A stretch of DNA of 64,000 nucleotides. Origin: UBA5189 sp035631615. Its GTDB lineage: Bacteria > Chloroflexota > Limnocylindria > Limnocylindrales > CSP1-4. The DNA is taken from assembly GCA_035631615.1 (NCBI GenBank), contig DASQIK010000003.1, positions 1-64,000 of the forward strand, read 5' to 3'. Positions 16,846 to 24,416 of the stretch are shown here, one piece after another. A model generated the notes under the pieces. The model did not search any database. It was not told where the DNA came from and was given only the letters and a program-made list of their open reading frames with translations. Positions within the stretch are counted from its first letter, which is position 1. Each line of letters opens with the position of its first letter. The position numbers and the translations under genes were made by a program.

Positions 16846-17747
16846 CGCAGCCAGCGCTCCGATCGTCGCTGGAGCAGCGAGTAGACCGCGATCGACGCCG
16901 ACATGATCACGACCATGCCCATCGCCAGGGCGTACCCGAGGTTCGGATTGAACAGGACGTCACCGCGCATCTGGGAGGAGATGACGATGGTCACGATCCG
17001 GATCAGGCCGCTCGTGAGCTGGTAGGCCGTGGCCTGCGCTCCGAACGCGTTGCCGAACAGGAGGATGACCGTCCCCAGGAGCGACGGGGTCAGGATCGGC
17101 AGGGCGACCCTGCGCCAGTACTGGTAGGAGTTGGCACCGAGCACGTCCGACGCCTCGCGCCACTCCTTCTTCAGCCCGTCGATCGCGGGGGCGATGACGA
17201 GGACCATGAGCGGGAACTGGAAGTACATGTACACGAGCTCGAGGCCGATCTTCGAGTACAGGCTGAAGCCGGACGAATACATGTCGATGCCGAGGCCGTC
17301 CCGCAGGAAGACCGTCAGCAGGCCGACCCGGCCGAGCGTGAACACGAAGGCCAGGGCAAGCGGCACGCCGGCGAAGTTGGAGGCGACGCCGGAGAACGTC
17401 ATGAGCGCCGACCGCAGGAACTTCGGCAGGCCGCCGTTGATGACGGCATAGGCGAGCAGGAACCCGAAGATCCCGCCGCCGATCGCCGTGACCAGGCTGA
17501 TCTCGATGCTGTTGCCGTACGCATCGACGATCCCGGGATCCGCGAGGCCGGAGTAGTTGGCGAGCGTGAACGCGCCCGTCTTGTCCTGGAGGCTGCCGAT
17601 GACCAGGTAGGCCGTCGGGATGACCAGGAACAGGGTGCTGAAGATTCCGAATGGGAGAAGGCCGAGCCAGGCCCAGCTGAAACGGCGACGGACAGGACGG
17701 GCTGATGGCCCGTCCTGTCCGCTGAGCGGCGCGGCTTGAGCCGTCAC
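16842..17747 (-). CDS. ABC importer permease 1 (PotB-like)
   Basis: The 301-residue membrane protein forms the other half of the translocation pore. It shows about six membrane helices and an EAA loop EASDVLGANSYQYWRRVALP. Substrates of this subfamily are usually small cations, polyamines or iron chelates, and sometimes aminophosphonates. A perfect 14-bp inverted repeat lies within codons 9-20 and should form a strong hairpin in the mRNA just after the start codon. It is 22 bases downstream of the binding-protein gene. Confidence 0.92.
   Translation of the reverse strand: MTAQAAPLSGQDGPSARPVRRRFSWAWLGLLPFGIFSTLFLVIPTAYLVIGSLQDKTGAFTLANYSGLADPGIVDAYGNSIEISLVTAIGGGIFGFLLAYAVINGGLPKFLRSALMTFSGVASNFAGVPLALAFVFTLGRVGLLTVFLRDGLGIDMYSSGFSLYSKIGLELVYMYFQFPLMVLVIAPAIDGLKKEWREASDVLGANSYQYWRRVALPILTPSLLGTVILLFGNAFGAQATAYQLTSGLIRIVTIVISSQMRGDVLFNPNLGYALAMGMVVIMSASIAVYSLLQRRSERWLR
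17689..17721 (-). repeat. 14-bp perfect inverted repeat inside the start of permease 1
   Basis: CGGACAGGACGGGC pairs with GCCCGTCCTGTCCG across a 5-base loop. It covers codons 9-20 of the permease gene. Its position just behind the binding-protein gene suggests a barrier that protects the binding-protein message from 3' decay or damps permease translation, as is common in ABC operons that need excess binding protein. Confidence 0.75.
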
Positions 17748-17769
17748 CGCACGTCTACCGCTGTGAGGG

Positions 17770-18909
17770 CTACTTGACCGTCGCGCCGACGGTTGTGGCC
17801 CAGTTCTTGGTGATCAGGTCACTGGCCTTGTTGATCTGGTCGAGCGTCGGCAGAACAACGCCGGTCGTATCGGGCAGCTTCGCCGCGATGTCGGCCGGGA
17901 TGACGTTGCGCGCCTTGAGGTCGGCGTACCGGATCGGGGTGCAGTAGCCCTTCATCCACGTGATCTGGCCCTCGTCGGAGTACAGGTACTCCATCCAGAG
18001 CTTGGCCGCGTTCGGATGCGGGGCGTACTTGCTGATCGCCTGGACGTACATGCCACCGAAGATGCCCGTCTTGGGAACCACGACCTTGATCGGCGGGGTG
18101 CCCTTGAGCGAGTCGTTGTCGGAGAGCGCGTTGTAGGTCCATGCCAGGCGGATCGGGGTCTCACCGCTGGCGACGGTCGCCGTCTTGCCGATGACCGGAA
18201 CGAAGTTGCCGGCCGCATTCAGAGCCTTGAAGTAGTCGAGGCCCGCCTGGGCATTGTCGAGCGTGCCGCCATTGGAGAGGCCCGCCGCCCAGACCGCGGA
18301 GATCGCCTGGTTGGAGACCGTCGGGTCGCCGGCCAGGGCCACCGAGGCCTTGTAGTCCGGCTTCATGAGGTCCGACCAGTCCGCCGGCACGGTCTTGACG
18401 ACCGTCGTGTTGACCTCGAACGACATGACGCCGTAGTAGTCGCCGTACCAGTTGCCATCCTTGTCCTTGGCGGAGTCAGGAATGGTCGACCAGGTGGAGA
18501 CCTTGTACGGCGCGAGGATTCCATCGGCGACGGATTTCGGACCGAACGAGAGGCCGACGTCGATGACGTCCGGTGCGCCCTGGCCGCCGCTCTGGTTCTG
18601 CTTGATGGCGTTGACCTCGTCGCCCGAGCCACCGTCCGGGTTGAGCTCGTTGATGGTCAGGCCGGTCTTCGCCTTGAAGTTGGTCAGCAGGTCGCCGTAG
18701 TCGCACCAGTTGTGCGGCAGCGCGATCGTCGTGAGCGATCCCTCGGTCTTCGCGGACGCGAGCAGCGCCGCGTCCGGCGTCCACGAGGCAGCCCCGGCAG
18801 CGCCGGTCGGCGCCGTGGTTGCGCCGCCGCCGCCATTGCAGGCCGCGGCCACGAGGACGATTCCGGCCCCAAGCGTCATCAGCAGGGGCAACGAGCGAGT
18901 CGTGGTCAA
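17770..18909 (-). CDS. ABC importer substrate-binding lipoprotein (PotD-like)
   Basis: The 379-residue protein starts with a lipoprotein signal: short positive start, hydrophobic core, and LVAAAC with the lipidated cysteine at residue 24. The mature part is a type II periplasmic-binding fold of the extracellular solute-binding family 1/8 kind, with VIDVGLSFGPKSVADG and the late WMEYLYSDEGQ segment. I chose the TTG at 18909 because a GGAGGAG ribosome site ends 3 bases before it. An in-frame ATG at 18924 would put that site inside the coding region. The ligand is not evident; polyamine, ferric iron and phosphonate are the usual choices for this importer class. Confidence 0.9.
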   Translation of the reverse strand: MTTTRSLPLLMTLGAGIVLVAAACNGGGGATTAPTGAAGAASWTPDAALLASAKTEGSLTTIALPHNWCDYGDLLTNFKAKTGLTINELNPDGGSGDEVNAIKQNQSGGQGAPDVIDVGLSFGPKSVADGILAPYKVSTWSTIPDSAKDKDGNWYGDYYGVMSFEVNTTVVKTVPADWSDLMKPDYKASVALAGDPTVSNQAISAVWAAGLSNGGTLDNAQAGLDYFKALNAAGNFVPVIGKTATVASGETPIRLAWTYNALSDNDSLKGTPPIKVVVPKTGIFGGMYVQAISKYAPHPNAAKLWMEYLYSDEGQITWMKGYCTPIRYADLKARNVIPADIAAKLPDTTGVVLPTLDQINKASDLITKNWATTVGATVK

Positions 18910-19111
18910 GTGCTCCTCCACCATTTCCGGCGTACGCGGGATCGCGTACGTCCACTGTCGACCATGGGCACGGGCCATCCGCCGGGGTGAATCGACGGAG
19001 ATGGGGCGGACCCTCCAGATCCCAGACCCTTGGTCCCGGGGCGCATCGTCGGCGGTCATCTTCGCCGCGCCGTTAACGGAGTGCAAGCGTTTTTCACATC
19101 GATACCGGTCC

Positions 19112-19117
19112 TATACT
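19112..19117 (+). promoter_or_regulatory. leaderless-type -10 element for the 19127 gene
   Basis: TATACT is followed by 9 bases and the ATG at 19127. The divergent gap to the binding-protein gene (18910-19126) holds both promoters and a GTTAAC-containing segment near 19072. Confidence 0.55.
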
Positions 19118-19126
19118 CCGCCCGCC

Positions 19127-19933
19127 ATGGAACCGGGCACGCGAACGCTCGAGGATCCGCTCGCCGAGGCGCTGCGGATCGTTGATGCCGCGGACCGCGA
19201 TGGCCTCCTCCTCCGCCTGATGGGCGGCATGGCCGTCCGCGCGCACGCGCCGGACTGGACCCATCGGACCCGGCGGGTCGAGGTCGACCTCGACTTCGCG
19301 ACCCGGTCGAAGGATCGGAAGGCCGTGTACAAGCTGCTCGAGCGCGAGGGCTACACGCCGGACAAGCGCCACAACGCCATGTTCGGCCAGCACCAGGGCT
19401 ACTTCGTTGACGAGGCCCGGCGCCGCCCGGTCGATGTGCTCGTCGACAAGCTCGAGATGTGCCACCGCATCGAGTTCGCGGACCGGCTGGCCACCTCTCG
19501 CCCGACGCTGCCGGTGGCGGACCTGCTGCTGTCCAAGCTCCAGATCGTGAAGATCAATCGGAAGGACGTCCTCGACGCGCTCGTCCTGCTCGCCGAGCAC
19601 CCGCTCGCCCAGGACGACGGGGCGCCGGACTCGTCGCGCGGCCAGGGCGCCATCAGCCTGCCGCGGATCCTCGCCCACACCTCGAACGACTGGGGCTGGT
19701 GGCGAACCGTGACCGGCAATCTCCGGGTCCTGCAGGAGTTCCTCGACTCGGACTTCACGGAGGCCGACCTGGACGTCGGCAGTCGACCGGTGCGCTTCGA
19801 CGTGCGAACGCAGCTCCAGGGCCTCAGCGACGCGATCGAGAAGGCGCCCAAGTCGACCCGCTGGAAGCTCCGCTCGACGATCGGCGATCGCCAGCAGTGG
19901 TACGTCGAGCCCGAAGAAGTCGGCCACAACTAG
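19127..19933 (+). CDS. nucleotidyltransferase-fold protein
   Basis: The 268-residue soluble protein shows the minimal nucleotidyltransferase pattern LMGGMAVRAHAP followed by RRVEVDLDFATRS, that is a GG..A turn and a D-x-D-like metal site. An all-helical C-terminal part with ADLLLSKLQIVKINRKDVLDALVLL follows. This resembles AbiEii-type and related nucleotidyltransferases that act on RNA or protein, but no specific family is certain. The GG serine of classical enzymes is absent. It is first in an operon with a metallophosphoesterase (16 bases downstream) and an amino-acid permease. Confidence 0.65.
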   Translation: MEPGTRTLEDPLAEALRIVDAADRDGLLLRLMGGMAVRAHAPDWTHRTRRVEVDLDFATRSKDRKAVYKLLEREGYTPDKRHNAMFGQHQGYFVDEARRRPVDVLVDKLEMCHRIEFADRLATSRPTLPVADLLLSKLQIVKINRKDVLDALVLLAEHPLAQDDGAPDSSRGQGAISLPRILAHTSNDWGWWRTVTGNLRVLQEFLDSDFTEADLDVGSRPVRFDVRTQLQGLSDAIEKAPKSTRWKLRSTIGDRQQWYVEPEEVGHN

Positions 19934-19949
19934 GCAGCAGGAGCGAGGC

Positions 19950-20888
19950 GTGCGAATCTTCTTCGCGACCGACATCCACGGCTCCGAGGTGTGCTGGCGC
20001 AAGTTCCTGAACGCCGGCGCATTCCACAAGGCCGACGTCCTCGTCATGGGCGGTGACATGACGGGCAAGGCCATGGTCCCGATCGTGGCGAAGGGCAGCG
20101 GCTGGCGACTCGAGCTCCAGGACCAGGAGCACCTCCTGTCGACCGAGGACGAGCTCAAGGCGATGGAGAAGCGGATCCTGGACCGCGGTTACTACCCGAT
20201 CCGCCTGACGGCCGATGAGGTCGCCGCGTGGGACGCGGATCCCGTGCTCGTCGAGACGCGGTTCAAGGCCGAGATGATCTCGGCGGTGCAGCGCTGGATG
20301 GATCTTGCCGACGAGCGGCTGAAGGGCTCGGGCAGGCGGTGCATCGTGTCGCCCGCGAACGACGACATCTTCGAGCTCGACCCGATCATCGATGCCGCCG
20401 AGCTGGTCGACCTGGGTGAAGGCAACACGATCGAGCTCGACGGGTTCACGATGGTTTCGACCGGCTGGGCGAACACGACGCCCTGGCACACCTATCGGGA
20501 GCTGCCCGATGACGAGCTCAAGGTCAAGATCGATGCGCTGGTTGCACCCGTCGCCGATACGAAGCGCGCGATCTTCAACTTCCACGCGCCGCCGTACGGC
20601 TCGAACCTTGACGGCGCCCCCAAGCTCAATCCGGACATGACCTACGTCGCCGGCGGCCGCGCGATCGTCCCGGTCGGGTCACACGCGATCCACGACGCGA
20701 TCCTGCAGTACGGCCCGGTGCTGTCACTCCATGGCCACATCCACGAGGGCCGTGGCGCCGTGAAGATCGGGCGAACGCTGGCAGTCAATCCAGGAAGCAC
20801 CTACGAAGACGGTGTCCTCCAGGCGGCGATCGTCGACCTGGACCCGAAGAAAGGCGAGGTGAAGCACTACCTGCTCATCAACGGTTGA
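19950..20888 (+). CDS. calcineurin-like metallophosphoesterase
   Basis: The 312-residue protein has the metal ligands of the family in order: FFATDIHG (D-x-H), VMGGDMTG (G-D), SPANDD in place of the usual GNHD, NFHAPPYG, and LHGHIHEG (G-H-x-H). The GNH(D/E) histidine that protonates the leaving group is missing (AND instead of GNH), so catalysis may differ or proceed slowly. A roughly 80-residue insert separates motif II from motif III. The substrate is unknown. Its pairing with the nucleotidyltransferase-like gene suggests opposed nucleotide-transfer and phosphodiester-hydrolysis roles, which is inference. Confidence 0.85.
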   Translation: MRIFFATDIHGSEVCWRKFLNAGAFHKADVLVMGGDMTGKAMVPIVAKGSGWRLELQDQEHLLSTEDELKAMEKRILDRGYYPIRLTADEVAAWDADPVLVETRFKAEMISAVQRWMDLADERLKGSGRRCIVSPANDDIFELDPIIDAAELVDLGEGNTIELDGFTMVSTGWANTTPWHTYRELPDDELKVKIDALVAPVADTKRAIFNFHAPPYGSNLDGAPKLNPDMTYVAGGRAIVPVGSHAIHDAILQYGPVLSLHGHIHEGRGAVKIGRTLAVNPGSTYEDGVLQAAIVDLDPKKGEVKHYLLING

Positions 20889-20922
20889 TGTCGGGTCACA
20901 ACAGAGGAGGAAGGACGGCTCG

Positions 20923-22728
20923 ATGACCACTGGAGAAATCGCCAAAGCACCGTCGTTGTTCCTGCGAAACGCGACGGGCCTCGTCAAGGGCTGGTCGGGA
21001 TTCGACGCGTTCGGCTACTCGTTCCTGTCGGTGAACCTGGTCACCCTCGGCATGTTCTACAGCCTCGCCGTGTTCGCCTTCGTGCCGGGCGGCTCGGTGT
21101 TGTCCGCGCTCGTCCTCTCGGGCGTCGCGATGACATTCCTGTGCATCGTCTATGCCGGGCTCATCGCGGTCATGCCGAGGGCAGGCGGCGATTACGTGTG
21201 GCAGACCCGGATCCTCGACGGAATCCCGGGGTCGGCACTGGGTGCGCTCGTCTTCGCGGTCTCGGCGTACTTCGGCGCCAAGGCGTTCGGGACCGATGAC
21301 ACCGTGTCCCTGGCCGCCGGAGCGCTTGGCGCGGTGCTCGGCATCGGCCTGGGTTGGAAGCGCGGCGGCATCGGCTTCGTGCTCTCCGCCACCGGCTGGT
21401 GGTTCATCCTCGCGCTCTGGGCCCCGATCTACGGCGCGATCCTCAACCTCGAGGTCGTCCAGCCCCTCGTGACGCTCGCCGGCTGGAGCGATGGCATGAC
21501 GTTCTTCACCTCCGCGAACGGCACGTTCGCCGTCTCGCTGTTCACGATCGTCCTCGCCTCCGGCGCGGTCGCGCTCGGCATGGCCGGGTACGCGCGGGTC
21601 CAGCGCTGGTGCATCTGGATCGGCCTGGCGGCGCTGGCCGTCGTCTTCATCCTGATGGCTGTGTCGTCGACCGACGCCTTCCACGCCGCATTCGACAAGG
21701 CCAGCCAGAGCCTGTTCGGCGTCTCGGACGCCTACAACGCGACGATCGCCAACGCGACCACGAACGATTCGTTCGTCGCCGGTGGCTCGCCGCTCGACTT
21801 CGGCGGCATCGGGATCGGCGGCGACACCTGGCTGCTGCTGCCGTTCATGATGTTCTGGATCCTGTACCCGAACTGGGGCGCCACGCTGTACGGCGAGGTC
21901 CGCGGGGCCGGCGACTTCCGGAAGGTCCTGAACGGGATGCTCGGCGGCCTGTGGGTGACGATCCTGCTCGCCATCGCGTTCGTCCTGCTCGCGGCCAAGG
22001 CGTTCGGCTGGGACTTCTTCAACGCCGCGAACGTGAACTTCATCGACTACTTCTACGGCTACGTGAAGGTTGCCCCGGCGACGCCGATCTGGGGCTATCC
22101 GCCGCTCCTCGCGGCATTCCTGATCGACAGCCGGCCGATCCAGATGCTGATCATCCTCGTGTTCGGCACGTGGTTCATCGGCTGGGCCGGCACGCTCTGG
22201 CTGTCATCCACGAGGATGATCTTCGCGGCAGCCTTCGACCGCGTTCTTCCGGAATGGGCCGGACGCGTCTCCGAAGGCCGCGGCGTGCCGTGGTATGCGC
22301 TGCTCCTGATCATGATCCCGGGCGTCATCCTGTCGTGGCTGTACGCCTACCAGCTCGGTTTCTCGGCCCTGACCCTGGATGCCTCGCTGGTCATTGCCGT
22401 GACGTTCTTCGGGACCGCGTTCGCGGCGACGATCCTGCCGTGGTGGAAACCGGACCTGTACAACAAGTCGCCGATCGCCCGGTACAAGATCGGCCCGCTG
22501 CCGGTCATCGCGATCGCCGGCGCGATCACGACCGTCTTCCTCGGCTGGGTCACCTACGAGTGGCTGTCGAACGCGTTGTACGGGATCGGTGTCGGCAACT
22601 CCGATTCGATCAAGTTCCTCGCGTTGGTCTACGGCCTCGGCGCTGTCATGTACATCGTGGCGCGCTTCGTGCGCCGCGCGCAGGGCATCAACCTCGACGC
22701 GATCCACGCGGAGATCCCCGCGGAGTAA
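20923..22728 (+). CDS. APC-superfamily amino acid/amine permease
   Basis: The 601-residue membrane protein has about 12 hydrophobic segments. The first carries the unwound-helix region around FSFLSVNL-like sequence seen in amino-acid/polyamine/organocation carriers, with long external loops near residues 250-290. A strong ribosome site (AGAGGAGGAAGG) precedes the ATG. It ends the three-gene operon from 19127, and a perfect 12-bp terminator follows. It stands directly before the demethylation genes and could import their substrate; that link is positional. Confidence 0.88.
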   Translation: MTTGEIAKAPSLFLRNATGLVKGWSGFDAFGYSFLSVNLVTLGMFYSLAVFAFVPGGSVLSALVLSGVAMTFLCIVYAGLIAVMPRAGGDYVWQTRILDGIPGSALGALVFAVSAYFGAKAFGTDDTVSLAAGALGAVLGIGLGWKRGGIGFVLSATGWWFILALWAPIYGAILNLEVVQPLVTLAGWSDGMTFFTSANGTFAVSLFTIVLASGAVALGMAGYARVQRWCIWIGLAALAVVFILMAVSSTDAFHAAFDKASQSLFGVSDAYNATIANATTNDSFVAGGSPLDFGGIGIGGDTWLLLPFMMFWILYPNWGATLYGEVRGAGDFRKVLNGMLGGLWVTILLAIAFVLLAAKAFGWDFFNAANVNFIDYFYGYVKVAPATPIWGYPPLLAAFLIDSRPIQMLIILVFGTWFIGWAGTLWLSSTRMIFAAAFDRVLPEWAGRVSEGRGVPWYALLLIMIPGVILSWLYAYQLGFSALTLDASLVIAVTFFGTAFAATILPWWKPDLYNKSPIARYKIGPLPVIAIAGAITTVFLGWVTYEWLSNALYGIGVGNSDSIKFLALVYGLGAVMYIVARFVRRAQGINLDAIHAEIPAE

Positions 22729-22774
22729 CGAACCTGGGCCGGCCTCCGGCCGGCTCCCACGCAAACGTCGCATC

Positions 22775-22803
22775 GAAGCGGGGCCCAGCTCGGGCCCCGC
22801 TTC
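22775..22803 (+). terminator. strong hairpin terminator
   Basis: GAAGCGGGGCCC, a 5-base loop and GGGCCCCGCTTC form a perfect 12-bp stem followed by TCGTTCC. It closes the permease operon before the aldehyde dehydrogenase gene. Confidence 0.75.
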
Positions 22804-22913
22804 TCGTTCCGAGTTGCGCGGACGTGGCCCGGCGGGGCAGACTGTCTGGGCGCCCGGCACGCCCGGACGCCTGGGGTGCAGCAAGCCCACGAAGCGTCCG
22901 TGCAGGAGCTCCT

Positions 22914-24407
22914 GTGCCCTCCAAGCCCGCGGTCCCCGCGACCGCAACTGTCGTTCCGGCGACGGTCGCCCGCACCTTGTTCATCGATGGCGCGTGGGTC
23001 GAGGCCCGCGCCCGAAACACCTTCGAGGCAACGAACCCCGCGACCGGCCGGGTCATCGGCACGCTCGCGGCGGGCGGCCGCCCGGATGCGCAGGACGCGA
23101 TCGCGGCTGCCGCGCGCGCGGCCACGGCCTGGGGCCGTACGTCGCCCTTCGAGCGCGCGGTGGCGCTCGAGCGCATCGCCGGCGCCATCGAACGGCGCCG
23201 CGACGAGCTGGCCCGCTCGCTGACGGAAGACCAGGGCAAGCCCCTCCACGCCGAGGCGTACGGCGAGGTCGACGAGCTGATCCTGTACTTCCGGATGGCG
23301 GCCGCGGATGCGACGCGGATCGAGGGCATCCTCCCGCCGTCGGTCGATCCCCGCAAGCGCGTGCTGGTTTACCGCGTCCCGAAAGGCGTCGTCGGCGTGA
23401 TCACGCCCTGGAACTGGCCCTACACGATGCCGGCCGAGCTGGTCGCGCCCGCCCTCGCCGCGGGCAACACCGTGGTGTGGAACCCAGCCCGGCTCACGTC
23501 CCTCTGCTCCGTCGCGCTCGCCGAGTGCATCGTCGAGGCCGGGCTGCCGAACGGCGCGTTCAACCTGGTGACAGGCCCGGGGGACGAGGTCGGTGACGAG
23601 ATCGCCGGCGACCCGCGCGTTGCTGCGATCGGCTTCATCGGCTCGACCAGGACCGGCCATCGCATCGCCCAGCGCGCGGCGGGCAAGGAGCTGCTGCTCG
23701 AGATGGGCGGCAACGGCCCGCTGGTCATCCTCGACGACGCCGACCTCGAGGCCGCCGTCCGCGCCACGATCACCGCCTGCTTCCTGAACGCCGGCCAGAG
23801 CTGCACCGCGGGCGAGCGCGTGCTCGTCGACCGCTCGATCCACGATGCCTACCTCGACCTCCTGGTCGACACCGTCGCGCGCGAGGTGCGGCTCGGCGAT
23901 CCCCTCGACGGCGCCACGACCATGGGACCGCTCAACAACGAGCGGACCGCCGGCAAGGCCGAGCGCCAGGTCGTCGAGGCGATCGAGCGTGGCGCGACGC
24001 TCCATCACGGCGGCCGCCGCGCACCGCAACTCGGCAGCGAGCTGTTCTTCCAGCCGACGATCCTCGATCGCGTCACCGAGTCGATGGAGATCGCCCGCGA
24101 GGAGACGTTCGGGCCGGTCGTCCCGATCACCGCGATCGACGGCGAGGACGAGGCGCTCGAGGTCATCGACAGCTCGCCGTTCGGGCTCCTGGCGGCGGTC
24201 TTCACCCGCGACCTTGGGCGCGGGCTTCGCTTCGCCGAGTCGGCTCGGGCCGGATGGGTCAACATCAACGAAGGCACCAACTACTGGGAATCGCACCTGC
24301 CGTTCGGCGGCCGGGCGGGCTCCCAGAGCGGTCTCGGGCGCGTCGGCGGTCGGTTCTCGATCGAGCGCCTGACCGAGCTCAAGACCATCGTCGTCAATCT
24401 CGCCTGA
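22914..24407 (+). CDS. NAD(P)-dependent aldehyde dehydrogenase
   Basis: The 497-residue enzyme has a complete aldehyde dehydrogenase fold. It shows TPWNWPYTMP at the cofactor site, FIGSTRTG in the dinucleotide fold, the general-base glutamate in LLEMGGNGP, and the catalytic cysteine in NAGQSCTAGERV. It oxidises an aldehyde to the acid; betaine aldehyde or a demethylation by-product fits the neighbours but is not proven. The GTG at 22914 is preceded by AGGAG at proper spacing. Only 9 bases, including a ribosome site, separate it from the flavoprotein gene. Confidence 0.92.
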   Translation: MPSKPAVPATATVVPATVARTLFIDGAWVEARARNTFEATNPATGRVIGTLAAGGRPDAQDAIAAAARAATAWGRTSPFERAVALERIAGAIERRRDELARSLTEDQGKPLHAEAYGEVDELILYFRMAAADATRIEGILPPSVDPRKRVLVYRVPKGVVGVITPWNWPYTMPAELVAPALAAGNTVVWNPARLTSLCSVALAECIVEAGLPNGAFNLVTGPGDEVGDEIAGDPRVAAIGFIGSTRTGHRIAQRAAGKELLLEMGGNGPLVILDDADLEAAVRATITACFLNAGQSCTAGERVLVDRSIHDAYLDLLVDTVAREVRLGDPLDGATTMGPLNNERTAGKAERQVVEAIERGATLHHGGRRAPQLGSELFFQPTILDRVTESMEIAREETFGPVVPITAIDGEDEALEVIDSSPFGLLAAVFTRDLGRGLRFAESARAGWVNINEGTNYWESHLPFGGRAGSQSGLGRVGGRFSIERLTELKTIVVNLA

Positions 24408-24416
24408 GGAGGAAGC

